64,000 bases of DNA from Vibrio mediterranei (lineage in GTDB: Bacteria > Pseudomonadota > Gammaproteobacteria > Enterobacterales > Vibrionaceae): positions 248,001-312,000 of the forward strand of contig NZ_FLLQ01000005.1 of the NCBI RefSeq assembly GCF_900088415.1, given 5' to 3'. Made by a program: the position numbers and the translations under genes. The notes beneath the pieces were generated by a model. That model ran no database searches and was not told the origin of the DNA. It worked only from the letters and a program-made list of their open reading frames with translations. This document shows, in pieces, positions 9,522 through 19,063 of this stretch; positions within the stretch are counted from its first letter, which is position 1, and each line of letters opens with the position of its first letter.

Positions 9522-11006
9522 ATGTGGAATAAACTAAACAAATCCATGATGTTCTGCCAAATGATGTTTGGCCTTTCATTTTATGGAGTGATGGTCATTC
9601 TCACGAGGTTTTTTCTAGAAAATCTCGATTACAGTGAAGCGGACACTATGATGGTGGTGGGTGCGTTTTCATCAATCGGTCCTCTATTCGCTATCGCAGG
9701 TGGCTTTATTGCCGACAAATTCTTAGGCGCGTACCGCTCATTGACGATTGCTTATTTTGGATTTACCTGTGGTTACGTGTTGCTTGTCATTGGTGCATCT
9801 ACTGTTAACATCCCTTTAAGTCTAGCTGGTATTGCTTTAGCGAGTTATGGACGTGGCTTAATGTCCCCTTCTTATCCTAGCCTTTACAAGCGTACGTTCA
9901 AAAGCCAAGAAGACTTTGAAAACGGATACCCAGTTAACTACTCAGTAAACAACATCGGTGCTTTACTAGGCCAATACCTATTCCCAATGTTCGTGCTCGT
10001 TATTGGTTTTTATGGCAGTTTCATGCTTTCTGGTATCTTGGCGTTCGCGGCGCTATTCACGTTGATGACGTTCCGTAAACAACTTCAGGGCGTCGGTGCA
10101 GATATCGACCAAGCATCTGTCTCTAACGCAAACTGGATTAAATTCGGTATTACTTCTATCGCCATGGTTGGAATGGTGTTCTTTATGTTCTCTAATATGG
10201 ACATCGGCAAGAACATTGTTTACGCCATTGGTTTGGCGGCAATCGGCTATTTTATTTCTCTGATGTTCAAAGCAGAAAAAGCGGACGCGCTGCGTATGGG
10301 CACTATTTTAATCGTAACGGTTCTGACGACTGCATTCTTTGTCTACTATGGCCAAATGATGACATCGATGACCATGGTAACCATCAATACTATGCGTGGT
10401 GACCTGTTCGGTATCATTCCAATCGCACCAGAAGCATCAATGTCAATGAACCCATTATGGTGTATTGTTGCAGGCCCAGTGATTGCAGCAACCTTTTCAA
10501 GCTTAGAGAAACGTAACATCCATTTCACCACAGCAACCAAAATTGGTTTTTCTTTCATTCTGACTGCCATTGCGTTCGGTATTTTGGCGCTAGCCGTGAA
10601 AAACATCGGCGAGAGTGTCATCATTCGACCTGAAATTTTCTTAGTTATCCACTTCTTCCAAGCCTTTGCAGAAGTGATTGTCGGTTCACTGGTTGTGGCA
10701 TTTATTCTGTCTGTAGCACCGAAACATATTGAGAACTTCTCCGTGAGTTTATTCTCAGTGGCGATTGCACTATCTGGGATTGTGGGCGCAGTGTTCTCAA
10801 CCTCTATCGCAGCGGAAAAAGGCCAAGAAATTACTCAAGAGTTTGTTAAGACAGTATATGGCGACTACTTCTCACTACTTACTGTACTCGCGGTAGTGAT
10901 GGTAGCAGTAGCATTCACTGCATCCATTGCTATTCGTAAGATGCTAGCCGCTGCTGATAAACACCAGCCTCAAAACGAAGCAGAGCTTACCGAAGCTGAA
11001 AGTTAA
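9522..11006 (+). CDS. POT/PTR2 family proton-dependent peptide transporter
   Basis: Inner-membrane symporter of 494 residues with 12-14 hydrophobic helices. Between helices 2 and 3 it has the POT signature in the form GGFIADKFLGAYRS, and further on NYSVNNIGALLGQY, the counterpart of the family FY..iN.Gs motif. Members import di- and tripeptides with protons. The usual ExxER motif on helix 1 is not evident (FYGVMVILTRFF is seen instead), so this is a divergent POT member and peptide specificity is not certain. It has its own promoter region (9361-9521). Its stop is one base from the stop of the convergent GGDEF-EAL gene. Confidence 0.85.
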   Translation: MWNKLNKSMMFCQMMFGLSFYGVMVILTRFFLENLDYSEADTMMVVGAFSSIGPLFAIAGGFIADKFLGAYRSLTIAYFGFTCGYVLLVIGASTVNIPLSLAGIALASYGRGLMSPSYPSLYKRTFKSQEDFENGYPVNYSVNNIGALLGQYLFPMFVLVIGFYGSFMLSGILAFAALFTLMTFRKQLQGVGADIDQASVSNANWIKFGITSIAMVGMVFFMFSNMDIGKNIVYAIGLAAIGYFISLMFKAEKADALRMGTILIVTVLTTAFFVYYGQMMTSMTMVTINTMRGDLFGIIPIAPEASMSMNPLWCIVAGPVIAATFSSLEKRNIHFTTATKIGFSFILTAIAFGILALAVKNIGESVIIRPEIFLVIHFFQAFAEVIVGSLVVAFILSVAPKHIENFSVSLFSVAIALSGIVGAVFSTSIAAEKGQEITQEFVKTVYGDYFSLLTVLAVVMVAVAFTASIAIRKMLAAADKHQPQNEAELTEAES

Positions 11007-11007
11007 A

Positions 11008-13047
11008 TCAAACAAACAGCGTAGCTAATTGGTCAGCGGTTACTGGTTTACTAAACACGTAGCCCTGACCATATTCACAACCATGAGAGCGCAAGTATTC
11101 AACTTGATCTCCATTCTCAACACCTTCTGCCACGATTTTTAGAGAAAGCGTTTCTCCCATGACAATGATCGCCTGCACGATAGCGTTACTGTCATTCTCA
11201 TCAGGAACATCGCAAATAAACGAACGATCGATCTTTAGTTTGCTGATCGGTAGTCCTTTTAAATACGACAACGACGAATACCCAGTCCCAAAATCATCAA
11301 GCGAAATCTCAATCCCCAATTCTCTGATTTGGTTCAGAGTATCAACCGCAAGTTGATGATCAATAAGCAAAAAGCTTTCGGTGATTTCGATCTCCAATCG
11401 TTCAGCTGGAAAGTTGGTGTCTAACAGTTTTTGTTTGAGCTTGGTGACAAAGTTAGGATGTTGCAGCTGTAACCCAGAGACATTAACCGCAATTTTGCCG
11501 AACTCGATACCCTGGTCGAGCCACCGGCGTCCTTGCTCACACGCTTCACGAATTACCCAAGCACCAATTCGCTGTATTAACCCCGTTTTCTCCGCAATAG
11601 GGATAAATTGAGCAGGTGCAATCACTCCTAATTCAGGATGATTCCAACGCAACAGAGCCTCTACGCCTATCAGTGTGTTATTCGTTAGATCATATTGGGG
11701 TTGATAAACAAGAGACAATTGTTGCTTCTCAACTGCATCATGTAGCGCAGACTGCACACGTACATGAAGAACCGAACTGTAGGTTAAGTCTGGAGAATAA
11801 AACGCGTAGCCATTGCGACCGTTTTTCTTCGCTAAATACATGGCAGTGTCCGCGTTTTTGAGTAAGGTTTCGCTGTTTTGACCATCTTGCGGGTACAATG
11901 CCACACCAATGCTCCCGGACACTCGTAGCGACTCTTGCGAATCTAACTCAAAAGGGCGATTAAACACACCAAGCGTTTCGTCGATTGTGTCCAGCAACTG
12001 CGCTTCGCTGTCATAATCAGTCAGAATAATCACAAACTCATCACCACCAATACGTCCGATGCTAGCTCTGTGATGAAGAACGTCCGCCAATCTATCTGCT
12101 ACCTGCGATAATAGTCTATCGCCATACAAGTGCCCCTTACTATCGTTAATGTGCTTAAAGTGGTCTAGGTCTAAAAACAGTGTTGCAAATTGCTCGCTAT
12201 GGCGCTGACCACCTTCAATGCTCTGCTCTAATATACTTGTTAGATGAGAACGATTCGGTAAATTGGTAAGAGGATCGAAGAATGCCATTTTGCGCAGTTT
12301 CTCTTCATGCGCTTTTTGCTTCGAGATGTCCTCAAATACACAAATGTAATGCAAAAGCGAATTGCCATCGTCATTGATAGTGCTGATCGTTGCCATTTGA
12401 GGATAAATGCTGCCGTCTTTTTTGCGGTTAATAAACTCGCCTTTCCAAAGACCCGTTTCTGAGAGTTGTTGCCAGAGGTTTTGGTAGAATTGAGCGTCGT
12501 GATGGCCCGACTGTAGGAATCTGGGGTTTTTACCGATCACTTCAATAGCTTGATAACCCGTAACTTCTGAGAAAGCGCTGTTTACGTCCAAAATCTTGCC
12601 ATTTTGGTCGGTAATCATCATACCTTCTTGAAAGTTATTGAATATTTCAGATGTGATCGACAGTCTGACTTCGACTTGTTTCCGGCGGGTGACGTTTCTC
12701 GTCATGCCAATAACACCAATGAGCTCGCCATCTGGTTGCTGAATTGGTGACTTGATGGTTTCTAGCCAGACATCATGACCATATGCGTCGCGACTGGCGC
12801 ATTCTTCCACCGTCTCTTGGACGCCAGAGTCGATGACCCTGTCGTCGGCTTTTTGGTAATGCTCTGAGCGGCTTTTCGCGAAAAGATCAAAATCAGTCTT
12901 ACCGAAAATGTCCGAGCGTGGCATATTCCACGCGGATTCTACGCTCTTATTGACAGCGATGTACTTCCTATCCGCATCTTTCACCCAAACATGATCGTCT
13001 AAAGCATCGATAAATTGTTGCAGGGTTGGGATTTGTTTTGAAGACAT
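11008..13047 (-). CDS. PAS-PAS-GGDEF-EAL cyclic di-GMP protein
   Basis: Cytoplasmic signalling protein of 679 residues with no membrane segment. Two PAS domains (about 5-125 and 125-250) are followed by a GGDEF domain with intact motif (IGRIGGDEFVIIL) and an EAL domain with intact motif (GVEALLRW), plus later phosphodiesterase motifs (NVSGLQLQHPNF, LDDFGTGYSSLSYLK, KIDRSFI). It can be a dual enzyme or mainly a phosphodiesterase for cyclic di-GMP; sequence alone does not decide. I favour the ATG at 13047; a GTG at 13104 would add 19 residues without a clear ribosome site. It is adjacent to a redox and respiration region, but no direct link is shown. Confidence 0.9.
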   Translation of the reverse strand: MSSKQIPTLQQFIDALDDHVWVKDADRKYIAVNKSVESAWNMPRSDIFGKTDFDLFAKSRSEHYQKADDRVIDSGVQETVEECASRDAYGHDVWLETIKSPIQQPDGELIGVIGMTRNVTRRKQVEVRLSITSEIFNNFQEGMMITDQNGKILDVNSAFSEVTGYQAIEVIGKNPRFLQSGHHDAQFYQNLWQQLSETGLWKGEFINRKKDGSIYPQMATISTINDDGNSLLHYICVFEDISKQKAHEEKLRKMAFFDPLTNLPNRSHLTSILEQSIEGGQRHSEQFATLFLDLDHFKHINDSKGHLYGDRLLSQVADRLADVLHHRASIGRIGGDEFVIILTDYDSEAQLLDTIDETLGVFNRPFELDSQESLRVSGSIGVALYPQDGQNSETLLKNADTAMYLAKKNGRNGYAFYSPDLTYSSVLHVRVQSALHDAVEKQQLSLVYQPQYDLTNNTLIGVEALLRWNHPELGVIAPAQFIPIAEKTGLIQRIGAWVIREACEQGRRWLDQGIEFGKIAVNVSGLQLQHPNFVTKLKQKLLDTNFPAERLEIEITESFLLIDHQLAVDTLNQIRELGIEISLDDFGTGYSSLSYLKGLPISKLKIDRSFICDVPDENDSNAIVQAIIVMGETLSLKIVAEGVENGDQVEYLRSHGCEYGQGYVFSKPVTADQLATLFV

Positions 13048-13192
13048 GATGATATAACTCGAACCAAACGTAATGAAGTCGCCACCCAGATGACGTTTCA
13101 ACACATCGTACTAAATACTGAACGAGTTTTATAGCAATCCGCTGTCTAATTAACCAAAACGTGCACACGGTTTATCAATCCAGATGCACACG

Positions 13193-15349
13193 TTAGTTTA
13201 CATTGATTCTGCCGTCGCGCTCATCATACATATCAGGAGTAACGTGAAGACCACCCGAGTATCCGGCTTTTTCCAGCATTTCACGCACTTCTTTCACATC
13301 ATTTGCAGTAACAACGTCTTCTCTAGCACCTAAATATAACCTTACGAAGGTGATCAATTCTGCTAGTCGTGTATCCGACAATACGTCCTCGAAACTTGCC
13401 ATAGGCATAAAGTTTCTGTCCTTATCAATGTACGTTGGCTGAAGTCCGCGAATCGTTACTGCAATCGTGTTGAATGGATCACTGTGCATAATGATGCCAT
13501 TGTTAAGTAGTGTTGGAGCGATAGGATCACGCCCCTTACCATCTTCCCCATGACATGCTCCACATGTTTGGTTGTAAGTGGTATAGATCTCCGCAGCGTA
13601 GGCCGCCTCATCAAAGCCCGTTGGTTGTAACTGCACCGCATTTTCATCAATGAAATTATTAGTGTCTCCGCTCAACAGATAGTAAGACATGGACTCAATG
13701 TCTTCGCGAGTCATAAGACTCAGACTGTTTTTGATCACATCTGCCATACCTGCAAATGCCGTCCCTTTCGAGGAGTGACCGGTATGAAGGAAGTCTGTCA
13801 GACTTTGAATATCCCAACCGTCAACGTATAGCTCAGTAGCAGTAATATTTGGAGCATTCCAGCCATCGATTAAATTGCCCTGGAAGATCCTGTCGTTTTC
13901 AAGCGCTTGAGCGATGTTCCTTGGTGTATGACATTCGGAGCAATGCCCTAATCCCGCTACCCAATATTTGCCAAGCTGCCATTTATCTACATCATCTACC
14001 TTATCTTTAAGCTCATCAGGTACTTGGTAATCAATTGGCGTTCTATCCGCAAATACAATGTCCCAACCAAGTAAACCAAGTCGGATATTTGAAGGAAACA
14101 TCATCTTATTGGGATCGTTTTTGCGAGCAACCGACACAATGGACTGCATGTATTCCCAAAGATCGCGCATATCCTGCTCATTAACGTACTGGTAGGAGGT
14201 AAATGGCATCGCGGGATACAAGTAGCCATGTTGGCCTTTGCCATCGACCAAGGCTGCACGGAAGTCTTCGTAGTCGTAACTACCTATGCCTTCTGAAACG
14301 TGGGGTGTTATGTTGGTCGAATAAATGGTGCCGAAAGGTGTAACGAATGGCAGACCACCAGCAAACGGTTCTCCTCCTTCAGCACTATGGCAGGCGACGC
14401 AATCACCTGCATGCGCGAGGTACTCCCCACGCTCCACTGACGATGCATCAAGCTTGGCAAGTCGAGAGTTGTTGTCCAACCGCGCTTTGGTTATGTATGC
14501 ACCAATAGCCAGAATTTCATTCTGAGAAAGCTGCTGTCCAAAGGCTGGCATAACATTGTTTAGGCCTGCACGAATGGTGTGCTGGATTTCCTCAATGCTG
14601 CCACCATGTAACCAGATATTGTCAGCGAGATCAGGCACGCCTTGTTCTATATTGGGAACACTGCCATCCCCATGACACGAAGCACAATGTTGTATAAACA
14701 GCTCTTTCCCTAATTGGACTTTGATTTCAGGCACGTCGGTATGACGTTGATTTAGTGAAGCTAAGTAATACGATATTTTGGAGATTTCATCCGGTCGCAA
14801 TACATCAATCCACCCTGGCATTGCTCCATTTCGACCTAACTCTATAGAGTGGATAATTGCAGCATCCGATCCACCATACAGCCACTCATTATCGATAAGA
14901 TTTGGAAAGTGTTTCGCACCTTGAGCATTGTCACGATGACACGCAGCACAATGAGTCTGAAACAGCATACGTCCAGATTTCACTATATTTGGCTCATTCG
15001 CTAAGGCCAATAACGAGTCATCAGTAAGTTCGGAAAACTGCTGCGCTAGTGTGGTATTTGGACGACTCAGTTTATCGTTAGCTTGGTCGTAATCCATCAG
15101 CCCTTTCCAACTGCCGACTCCGGGATACAAGATCAGGTAACCAACAGAAATGGCAAATGCAACAAAATACGAAACAAACAACAATTTTGGTGGCGGCGCA
15201 TCGTTCTCATCAATGCCATCAAAGGTATCTAACACTCTGTCTTTGTCAGCTTTGTGATTGTTGCGCCAGTACTTAACGACCACCAGCACCATTAGGATGA
15301 AAAATACAACAGTGCCGACAGCAGCCCAAAGGCTCCAAAAATGACTCAT
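13193..15349 (-). CDS. ccoP: Penta-haem cbb3 oxidase subunit: CcoP fused to a tri-haem dehydrogenase-type cytochrome
   Basis: Membrane-anchored cytochrome of 718 residues. Residues 1-300 look like CcoP: two N-terminal membrane helices (about 6-26 and 56-75) and two c-type haem sites, CAACH (134-138) and CASCH (222-226). Residues 300-718 resemble the three-haem cytochrome subunit of membrane alcohol, gluconate or aldehyde dehydrogenases, with CVACH (317-321), CSECH (470-474) and CGACH (596-600). Ordinary CcoP has about 300 residues and two haems. The reading frame is continuous, and its start overlaps the ccoO stop by 4 bases. It could pass electrons from a periplasmic dehydrogenase straight to the oxidase; no such dehydrogenase is encoded nearby. 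Confidence 0.92.
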   Translation of the reverse strand: MSHFWSLWAAVGTVVFFILMVLVVVKYWRNNHKADKDRVLDTFDGIDENDAPPPKLLFVSYFVAFAISVGYLILYPGVGSWKGLMDYDQANDKLSRPNTTLAQQFSELTDDSLLALANEPNIVKSGRMLFQTHCAACHRDNAQGAKHFPNLIDNEWLYGGSDAAIIHSIELGRNGAMPGWIDVLRPDEISKISYYLASLNQRHTDVPEIKVQLGKELFIQHCASCHGDGSVPNIEQGVPDLADNIWLHGGSIEEIQHTIRAGLNNVMPAFGQQLSQNEILAIGAYITKARLDNNSRLAKLDASSVERGEYLAHAGDCVACHSAEGGEPFAGGLPFVTPFGTIYSTNITPHVSEGIGSYDYEDFRAALVDGKGQHGYLYPAMPFTSYQYVNEQDMRDLWEYMQSIVSVARKNDPNKMMFPSNIRLGLLGWDIVFADRTPIDYQVPDELKDKVDDVDKWQLGKYWVAGLGHCSECHTPRNIAQALENDRIFQGNLIDGWNAPNITATELYVDGWDIQSLTDFLHTGHSSKGTAFAGMADVIKNSLSLMTREDIESMSYYLLSGDTNNFIDENAVQLQPTGFDEAAYAAEIYTTYNQTCGACHGEDGKGRDPIAPTLLNNGIIMHSDPFNTIAVTIRGLQPTYIDKDRNFMPMASFEDVLSDTRLAELITFVRLYLGAREDVVTANDVKEVREMLEKAGYSGGLHVTPDMYDERDGRINVN

Positions 15350-15957
15350 TGTCCATCCTCCTCTGCAGTATCTACACCCAAACTTTGAAGGTAGTGAATC
15401 AGTGCTTCACCTTTTGTTTTTCCTCTCACTTGCAGTCGAGCATTGGCAATTTCATCATCAGTATAAGGAACACCTAAGAACCTAAGGGTTTCCATTTTCT
15501 CTGTGATGTCATCTCCCGTCAGAACCTGTTCGAACAACCAAGGGTAAGCAGGCATAATGGAAGTAGGCACAACTCTGCGAGGGTCTATTAGATGTATTAG
15601 GTGCCACTGGTCAGAGTATTTTCGCCCGAGATTAGTCAAATCGGGTCCCGTGCGCTTCGAGCCCCATAAGTTGGGAAACTCATAGATGTCATCCGGCTCT
15701 TGGTTAGCCCTGCCGTTTCGCTTCATTTCGGGCTCAAGCGGCCTCACCATTTGAGTGTGACAGACATGGCATCCTTCGCTGATATAGATATCACGACCAG
15801 CCACTTGGATCGCCGTAAGCGGTTTGGCAGTGCTGTTCGCAACAAGCTCCGGTGTTCGCAGTAAGTTTGGAAGTACCCATACTAAAATAGAGAACGACGC
15901 GACCACTATGGTAGAGACAATTAATATGAAGACTGACTTGGTAAAATCTGCACTCAT
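15346..15957 (-). CDS. ccoO: cbb3-type cytochrome c oxidase subunit II
   Basis: Mono-haem membrane cytochrome of 203 residues with one N-terminal helix (about 8-30) and haem motif CHVCH followed by TQMVRPL, the CcoO signature. Later segments (GSKRTGPDLTNLGRKYSDQWH, with PTSIMPAYPWLF supplying the Met ligand region) are typical. It mediates electron transfer to the CcoN catalytic subunit. It starts one base after the ccoN stop and overlaps the start of the fused ccoP gene. No ccoQ gene lies between. Confidence 0.95.
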   Translation of the reverse strand: MSADFTKSVFILIVSTIVVASFSILVWVLPNLLRTPELVANSTAKPLTAIQVAGRDIYISEGCHVCHTQMVRPLEPEMKRNGRANQEPDDIYEFPNLWGSKRTGPDLTNLGRKYSDQWHLIHLIDPRRVVPTSIMPAYPWLFEQVLTGDDITEKMETLRFLGVPYTDDEIANARLQVRGKTKGEALIHYLQSLGVDTAEEDGQ

Positions 15958-15958
15958 G

Positions 15959-17368
15959 TTAAGCCTCCTTTGCGATTAACGACGTTGGCATTTTGACGGT
16001 CTTGTATATGTTTACAGCCATGAGCAGCAAACCAAGCACAAACAGCGCACCGCCAAAGAATCGAAGGAATAACCAAGGTGCTTTAAAGTTCATCGCTTCC
16101 ACAAAGCTGTATACCAATTCACCATTATCGCTTTGTGCTAACCACATATAACCCTCACCTATACCTGCTACCCAAAGCGAAATGGCATAGATAGCGACAC
16201 CAGCATGAGCAAGCCAGAAGTGCCACTTCATGAGACGCGGCGACCACAATTCTGTTTTCCCCCATAGTCGAGGAATGAAATAATAGAATACCGCTATACC
16301 CGACATTCCAACCCATCCAAGAGCCGCTGAGTGAACATGCCCTATAATCCACTCCGTGTTGTGTGCAACCATGTTGAACCAACGAATCGCGAGTAAAGGC
16401 CCCTCAAATGTCGCCAAGCAGTAGTAAAGAATGGCTGAGAAGAAGAACAGCATGATGTAGTCAGATTTGAGCTTTTGTTTGTTCTGAAGCAGGGTCATGG
16501 CACTGTTAAATGCGCCCCCCCAAGAAGGTAACCAGAGGATCAAGGACATCACTATACCGATGTTCTGAACCCACACAGGTACAGAAGAGTAGACCAAGTG
16601 GTGAGTACCCGCCCAAGTATAAAATCCGACCAAGCCCCAGAAATGAATTATGGACAAACGATAAGAGTAAATCGGACGTTCAGACACTTTTGGGATGAAA
16701 TAGTAGTTCATGCCAATGATGCCGGCAGTGAGCAAGAAACCAACGGCATTATGTCCCCACCACCACTGTACGATGGCATCCTGCGCACCTGCGAAGACAG
16801 AATAGGATTTCATTAATGAGGCGGGCATCGCGAGATTATTGACGATAAATATCATCGCAATAACAATAATGAATGCTGCAAAGAACCAGTTAGCAACGAA
16901 GATATGAGAAACTTTCCTTTTCGCTATTGTTCCAAAAAAGAGCACAGCATAAAGCACCCAAACTAAGACAATGAGAATATCAATCGGCCACTCGAGCTCC
17001 GCATATTCTTTTGAAGTTGTATAGCCAAGAGGCAATGAAATCAGTGCAAGCAACAGCACTAATTGCCAACCCCAAAAGACCATCCAGGCAAGGCTCTTGT
17101 TGAAAATCTCACACTGCCCAGTTCGTTGAACAATGTAGAGCGAGGTACCCATTAAGATATTGACCACGAAGCCGTAGATAACGCCTGAAGTATGAAGCGG
17201 TCTAAGCCGTCCAAACTGGAAATACTCGGAATCAAGGTTGAGCGCAGGCCAATAGAGCTGAGCTGCCAAAATAACGCCAATTGTCATACCCGCCACAGCC
17301 CAAATCAACGAGGCGATAATGAAGTATCGAACAACTTTAGTGCTGTAGTTAGGAGATGTCGTATCCAT
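15959..17368 (-). CDS. ccoN: cbb3-type cytochrome c oxidase catalytic subunit I
   Basis: Haem-copper oxygen reductase subunit, 469 residues, 12 membrane helices. Metal ligands are present: an early His in RPLHTSGVIYGF, CuB ligands in WWGHNAVGFLLTAG and GTHHLVYS, and haem ligands in HNTEWIIGHVHSAALGW. It reduces oxygen to water at low oxygen levels. The operon order is cytochrome c, ccoN, ccoO, fused ccoP, all on the minus strand with gaps of 11, 1 and -4 bases. No assembly genes (ccoGHIS) are present, so this is probably a second oxidase relying on assembly factors encoded elsewhere. Confidence 0.96.
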   Translation of the reverse strand: MDTTSPNYSTKVVRYFIIASLIWAVAGMTIGVILAAQLYWPALNLDSEYFQFGRLRPLHTSGVIYGFVVNILMGTSLYIVQRTGQCEIFNKSLAWMVFWGWQLVLLLALISLPLGYTTSKEYAELEWPIDILIVLVWVLYAVLFFGTIAKRKVSHIFVANWFFAAFIIVIAMIFIVNNLAMPASLMKSYSVFAGAQDAIVQWWWGHNAVGFLLTAGIIGMNYYFIPKVSERPIYSYRLSIIHFWGLVGFYTWAGTHHLVYSSVPVWVQNIGIVMSLILWLPSWGGAFNSAMTLLQNKQKLKSDYIMLFFFSAILYYCLATFEGPLLAIRWFNMVAHNTEWIIGHVHSAALGWVGMSGIAVFYYFIPRLWGKTELWSPRLMKWHFWLAHAGVAIYAISLWVAGIGEGYMWLAQSDNGELVYSFVEAMNFKAPWLFLRFFGGALFVLGLLLMAVNIYKTVKMPTSLIAKEA

Positions 17369-17379
17369 AAAAGCTCTCC

Positions 17380-17724
17380 TTATTGTTTAGCATCATCAGA
17401 GCCAAGTTGAGAGTAGTAATAAGCAATGTCGGAGATGTCTTGTTCGCTCAAAGCATCGGCTTGCTGCTGCATAAGGACAGCGAGTCCCCCTGAACGTTCT
17501 CTAGTTTGATAACTGCGAAGCGAGGTCATGAGATACCCCATTTTTTGACCCCGCAGATTTGGATAGGATTCAATGCTGGATATGCCGTCGGCGCCGTGGC
17601 AGGTCATACAAACTTTTGCTTTCTGTTCTCCAACTTTGAAGCGTTCATCTGCATGAGTGAAAGAAGAAGCACTGAGTGCTCCGAGAAAACAAAGTAAGGG
17701 TATGGAAGAGACATATTTACCCAT
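17380..17724 (-). CDS. Periplasmic mono-haem cytochrome c (c553/c4-like)
   Basis: Small exported cytochrome of 114 residues with a Sec signal peptide (about 1-25, ending SFTHA) and one haem site CMTCHGADG. The second half (YPNLRGQKMGYLMTSLRSYQ, DISDIAYYYSQL) matches class I cytochromes of the c553/c4 type. As first gene of the oxidase operon, 11 bases before ccoN, it is a likely soluble electron donor to the fused CcoP. Typical ccoNOQP operons do not begin with such a gene. Confidence 0.9.
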   Translation of the reverse strand: MGKYVSSIPLLCFLGALSASSFTHADERFKVGEQKAKVCMTCHGADGISSIESYPNLRGQKMGYLMTSLRSYQTRERSGGLAVLMQQQADALSEQDISDIAYYYSQLGSDDAKQ

Positions 17725-17970
17725 GACACAATTCCTTATGTGGCCTGTGTGATAAAGCTACTGCGTTACTTCAACTTTATTCGTCTGTATAAAATCTAGC
17801 TGATTCAGTACGTTGTTAGTGTTGAATGGCACTCTAGGGTGCCAAGAAACGTTGCTCTAGTAACTCCTACGCCTACTTGTACGGTGTGGCGCAATAAATG
17901 GGGCAAACTTTAGTTGTCTCTAAAACATAGGAAGGGTAAAGCGGATATTCAAATATTGAGAGGGATTAAA

Positions 17971-17995
17971 TCGCCTTCGCAATTGACGAAGGCGA
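17971..17995 (-). terminator. Hairpin downstream of the yjjG-like gene
   Basis: Perfect 9-base stem TCGCCTTCG (17971-17979) / CGAAGGCGA (17987-17995), starting 8 bases past the nucleotidase stop. The T-run is weak (ATTTAATCC on the minus strand), so termination may be partial. It separates the nucleotidase from the oxidase operon promoter region (17725-17970), in which I saw no confident FNR or other operator. Confidence 0.6.
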
Positions 17996-18002
17996 ATGGA
18001 GT

Positions 18003-18677
18003 TTAGGCAAACAAGGTGGTTTTTAACTCAGCAAGAGACGTTACTTCGTAATGAGGTGCAATACCTTCTGGTCGCGGATGACCTTGTGTATTTAACCAAC
18101 AGGTTTCGATACCAAAGTTAAGCCCACCGAGTACATCGGAATCAGGGTTATCACCAACCATCAGTATCTTTGATTTACTCGGGAGGCCCATTAATTGGTG
18201 GGCGTGCTGAAAGATACCGTGGTCAGGCTTCGCCACACCTACTTCTTCCGAGATAACCACATGCTCGAAGTAGTCACTTAATCCAGTACGCTCAAGACGA
18301 ATCGCTTGTAGTTCCGTAAAACCGTTGGTAATGATGCCAAGTTTGGCTTGACCATTTAATGCATCGAGTAGCTCCTTCGCACCCGGCAGCAAGGTACAAA
18401 TATCAGCCATAGCTTCTAAAAATGCACTGTTCATTTCTAGCGGAGTGATACCAAGTTTAGTCGCCCAACCTTCAAAGCGAATATGTTTGAGTTGTTCTGC
18501 GGTGATTTTTCCGTCTTGGTAATCAACCCATAATGGTTTATTAACCAACTGATACTCTTCGTAGTCATCACGAGAGAAGTTTACGCCAAAACGTTCAAAC
18601 ATTAGTTTCATACCACCAAAAGAATCAAAGTGGAATAAGGTTTCGTCGGCGTCAAACAAGATCCAATCGTACTTCAT
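18003..18677 (-). CDS. yjjG: Pyrimidine 5'-nucleotidase, HAD family
   Basis: Cytoplasmic HAD-superfamily phosphatase of 224 residues, the usual YjjG length. Motif I is FDADETLFHFD (nucleophile Asp and acid/base Asp), motif II is GIITNGFTELQ, the motif III Lys is in GVAKPDHGIF, and motif IV is MVGDNPDSDVLGG. YjjG removes phosphate from non-canonical pyrimidine nucleotides and UMP/dTMP (family knowledge). It stands alone, divergent from the His-tailed small gene, with a ribosome-like GGAAAA upstream. Confidence 0.9.
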   Translation of the reverse strand: MKYDWILFDADETLFHFDSFGGMKLMFERFGVNFSRDDYEEYQLVNKPLWVDYQDGKITAEQLKHIRFEGWATKLGITPLEMNSAFLEAMADICTLLPGAKELLDALNGQAKLGIITNGFTELQAIRLERTGLSDYFEHVVISEEVGVAKPDHGIFQHAHQLMGLPSKSKILMVGDNPDSDVLGGLNFGIETCWLNTQGHPRPEGIAPHYEVTSLAELKTTLFA

Positions 18678-18870
18678 TTTTTGTTTTCCATTCTATTTAC
18701 CGCGAGATTATATACCTAACTCAACTCACGGTGCATCTTGAGATTGTCACTCTCCGTGACAGAGTTCGAATACATGCATGCTATGCATAGATTAATTCAC
18801 AAAATGTCATTTGAGTCATTCAAACCAGATCATTACACTTCGCGCTCTTTTTAAACCACTATTGAGCGTC

Positions 18871-19050
18871 ATGTTTTCACAATCCATTTTTGCTCAACTC
18901 GTGAGAATGTTGTTGCTATTGGTTATCACCCTAACCGCAGTGCACCACTCTCCTGTATTGCTGGAGCTTATTGCAAAACAGGCAGTGCATACTGGGTGCC
19001 ACCAACAGAACCCAACCGATCCTATGGATCATTCTCATCACCATCATTAG
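18871..19050 (+). CDS. Small membrane protein with His-rich tail
   Basis: Fifty-nine residues from an ATG at 18871; a longer TTG start at 18811 is possible but has no clear ribosome site. It has one hydrophobic helix (LVRMLLLLVITLTAVHH) and ends CHQQNPTDPMDHSHHHH, a likely metal-binding tail with one Cys. The stop is 13 bases before the following MFS gene, so the two are probably co-transcribed. The family is not recognised. The gene is short, so I keep moderate confidence; strong clustering of His at the end argues against chance. Confidence 0.5.
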   Translation: MFSQSIFAQLVRMLLLLVITLTAVHHSPVLLELIAKQAVHTGCHQQNPTDPMDHSHHHH

Positions 19051-19063
19051 AGCGTAATTATTA

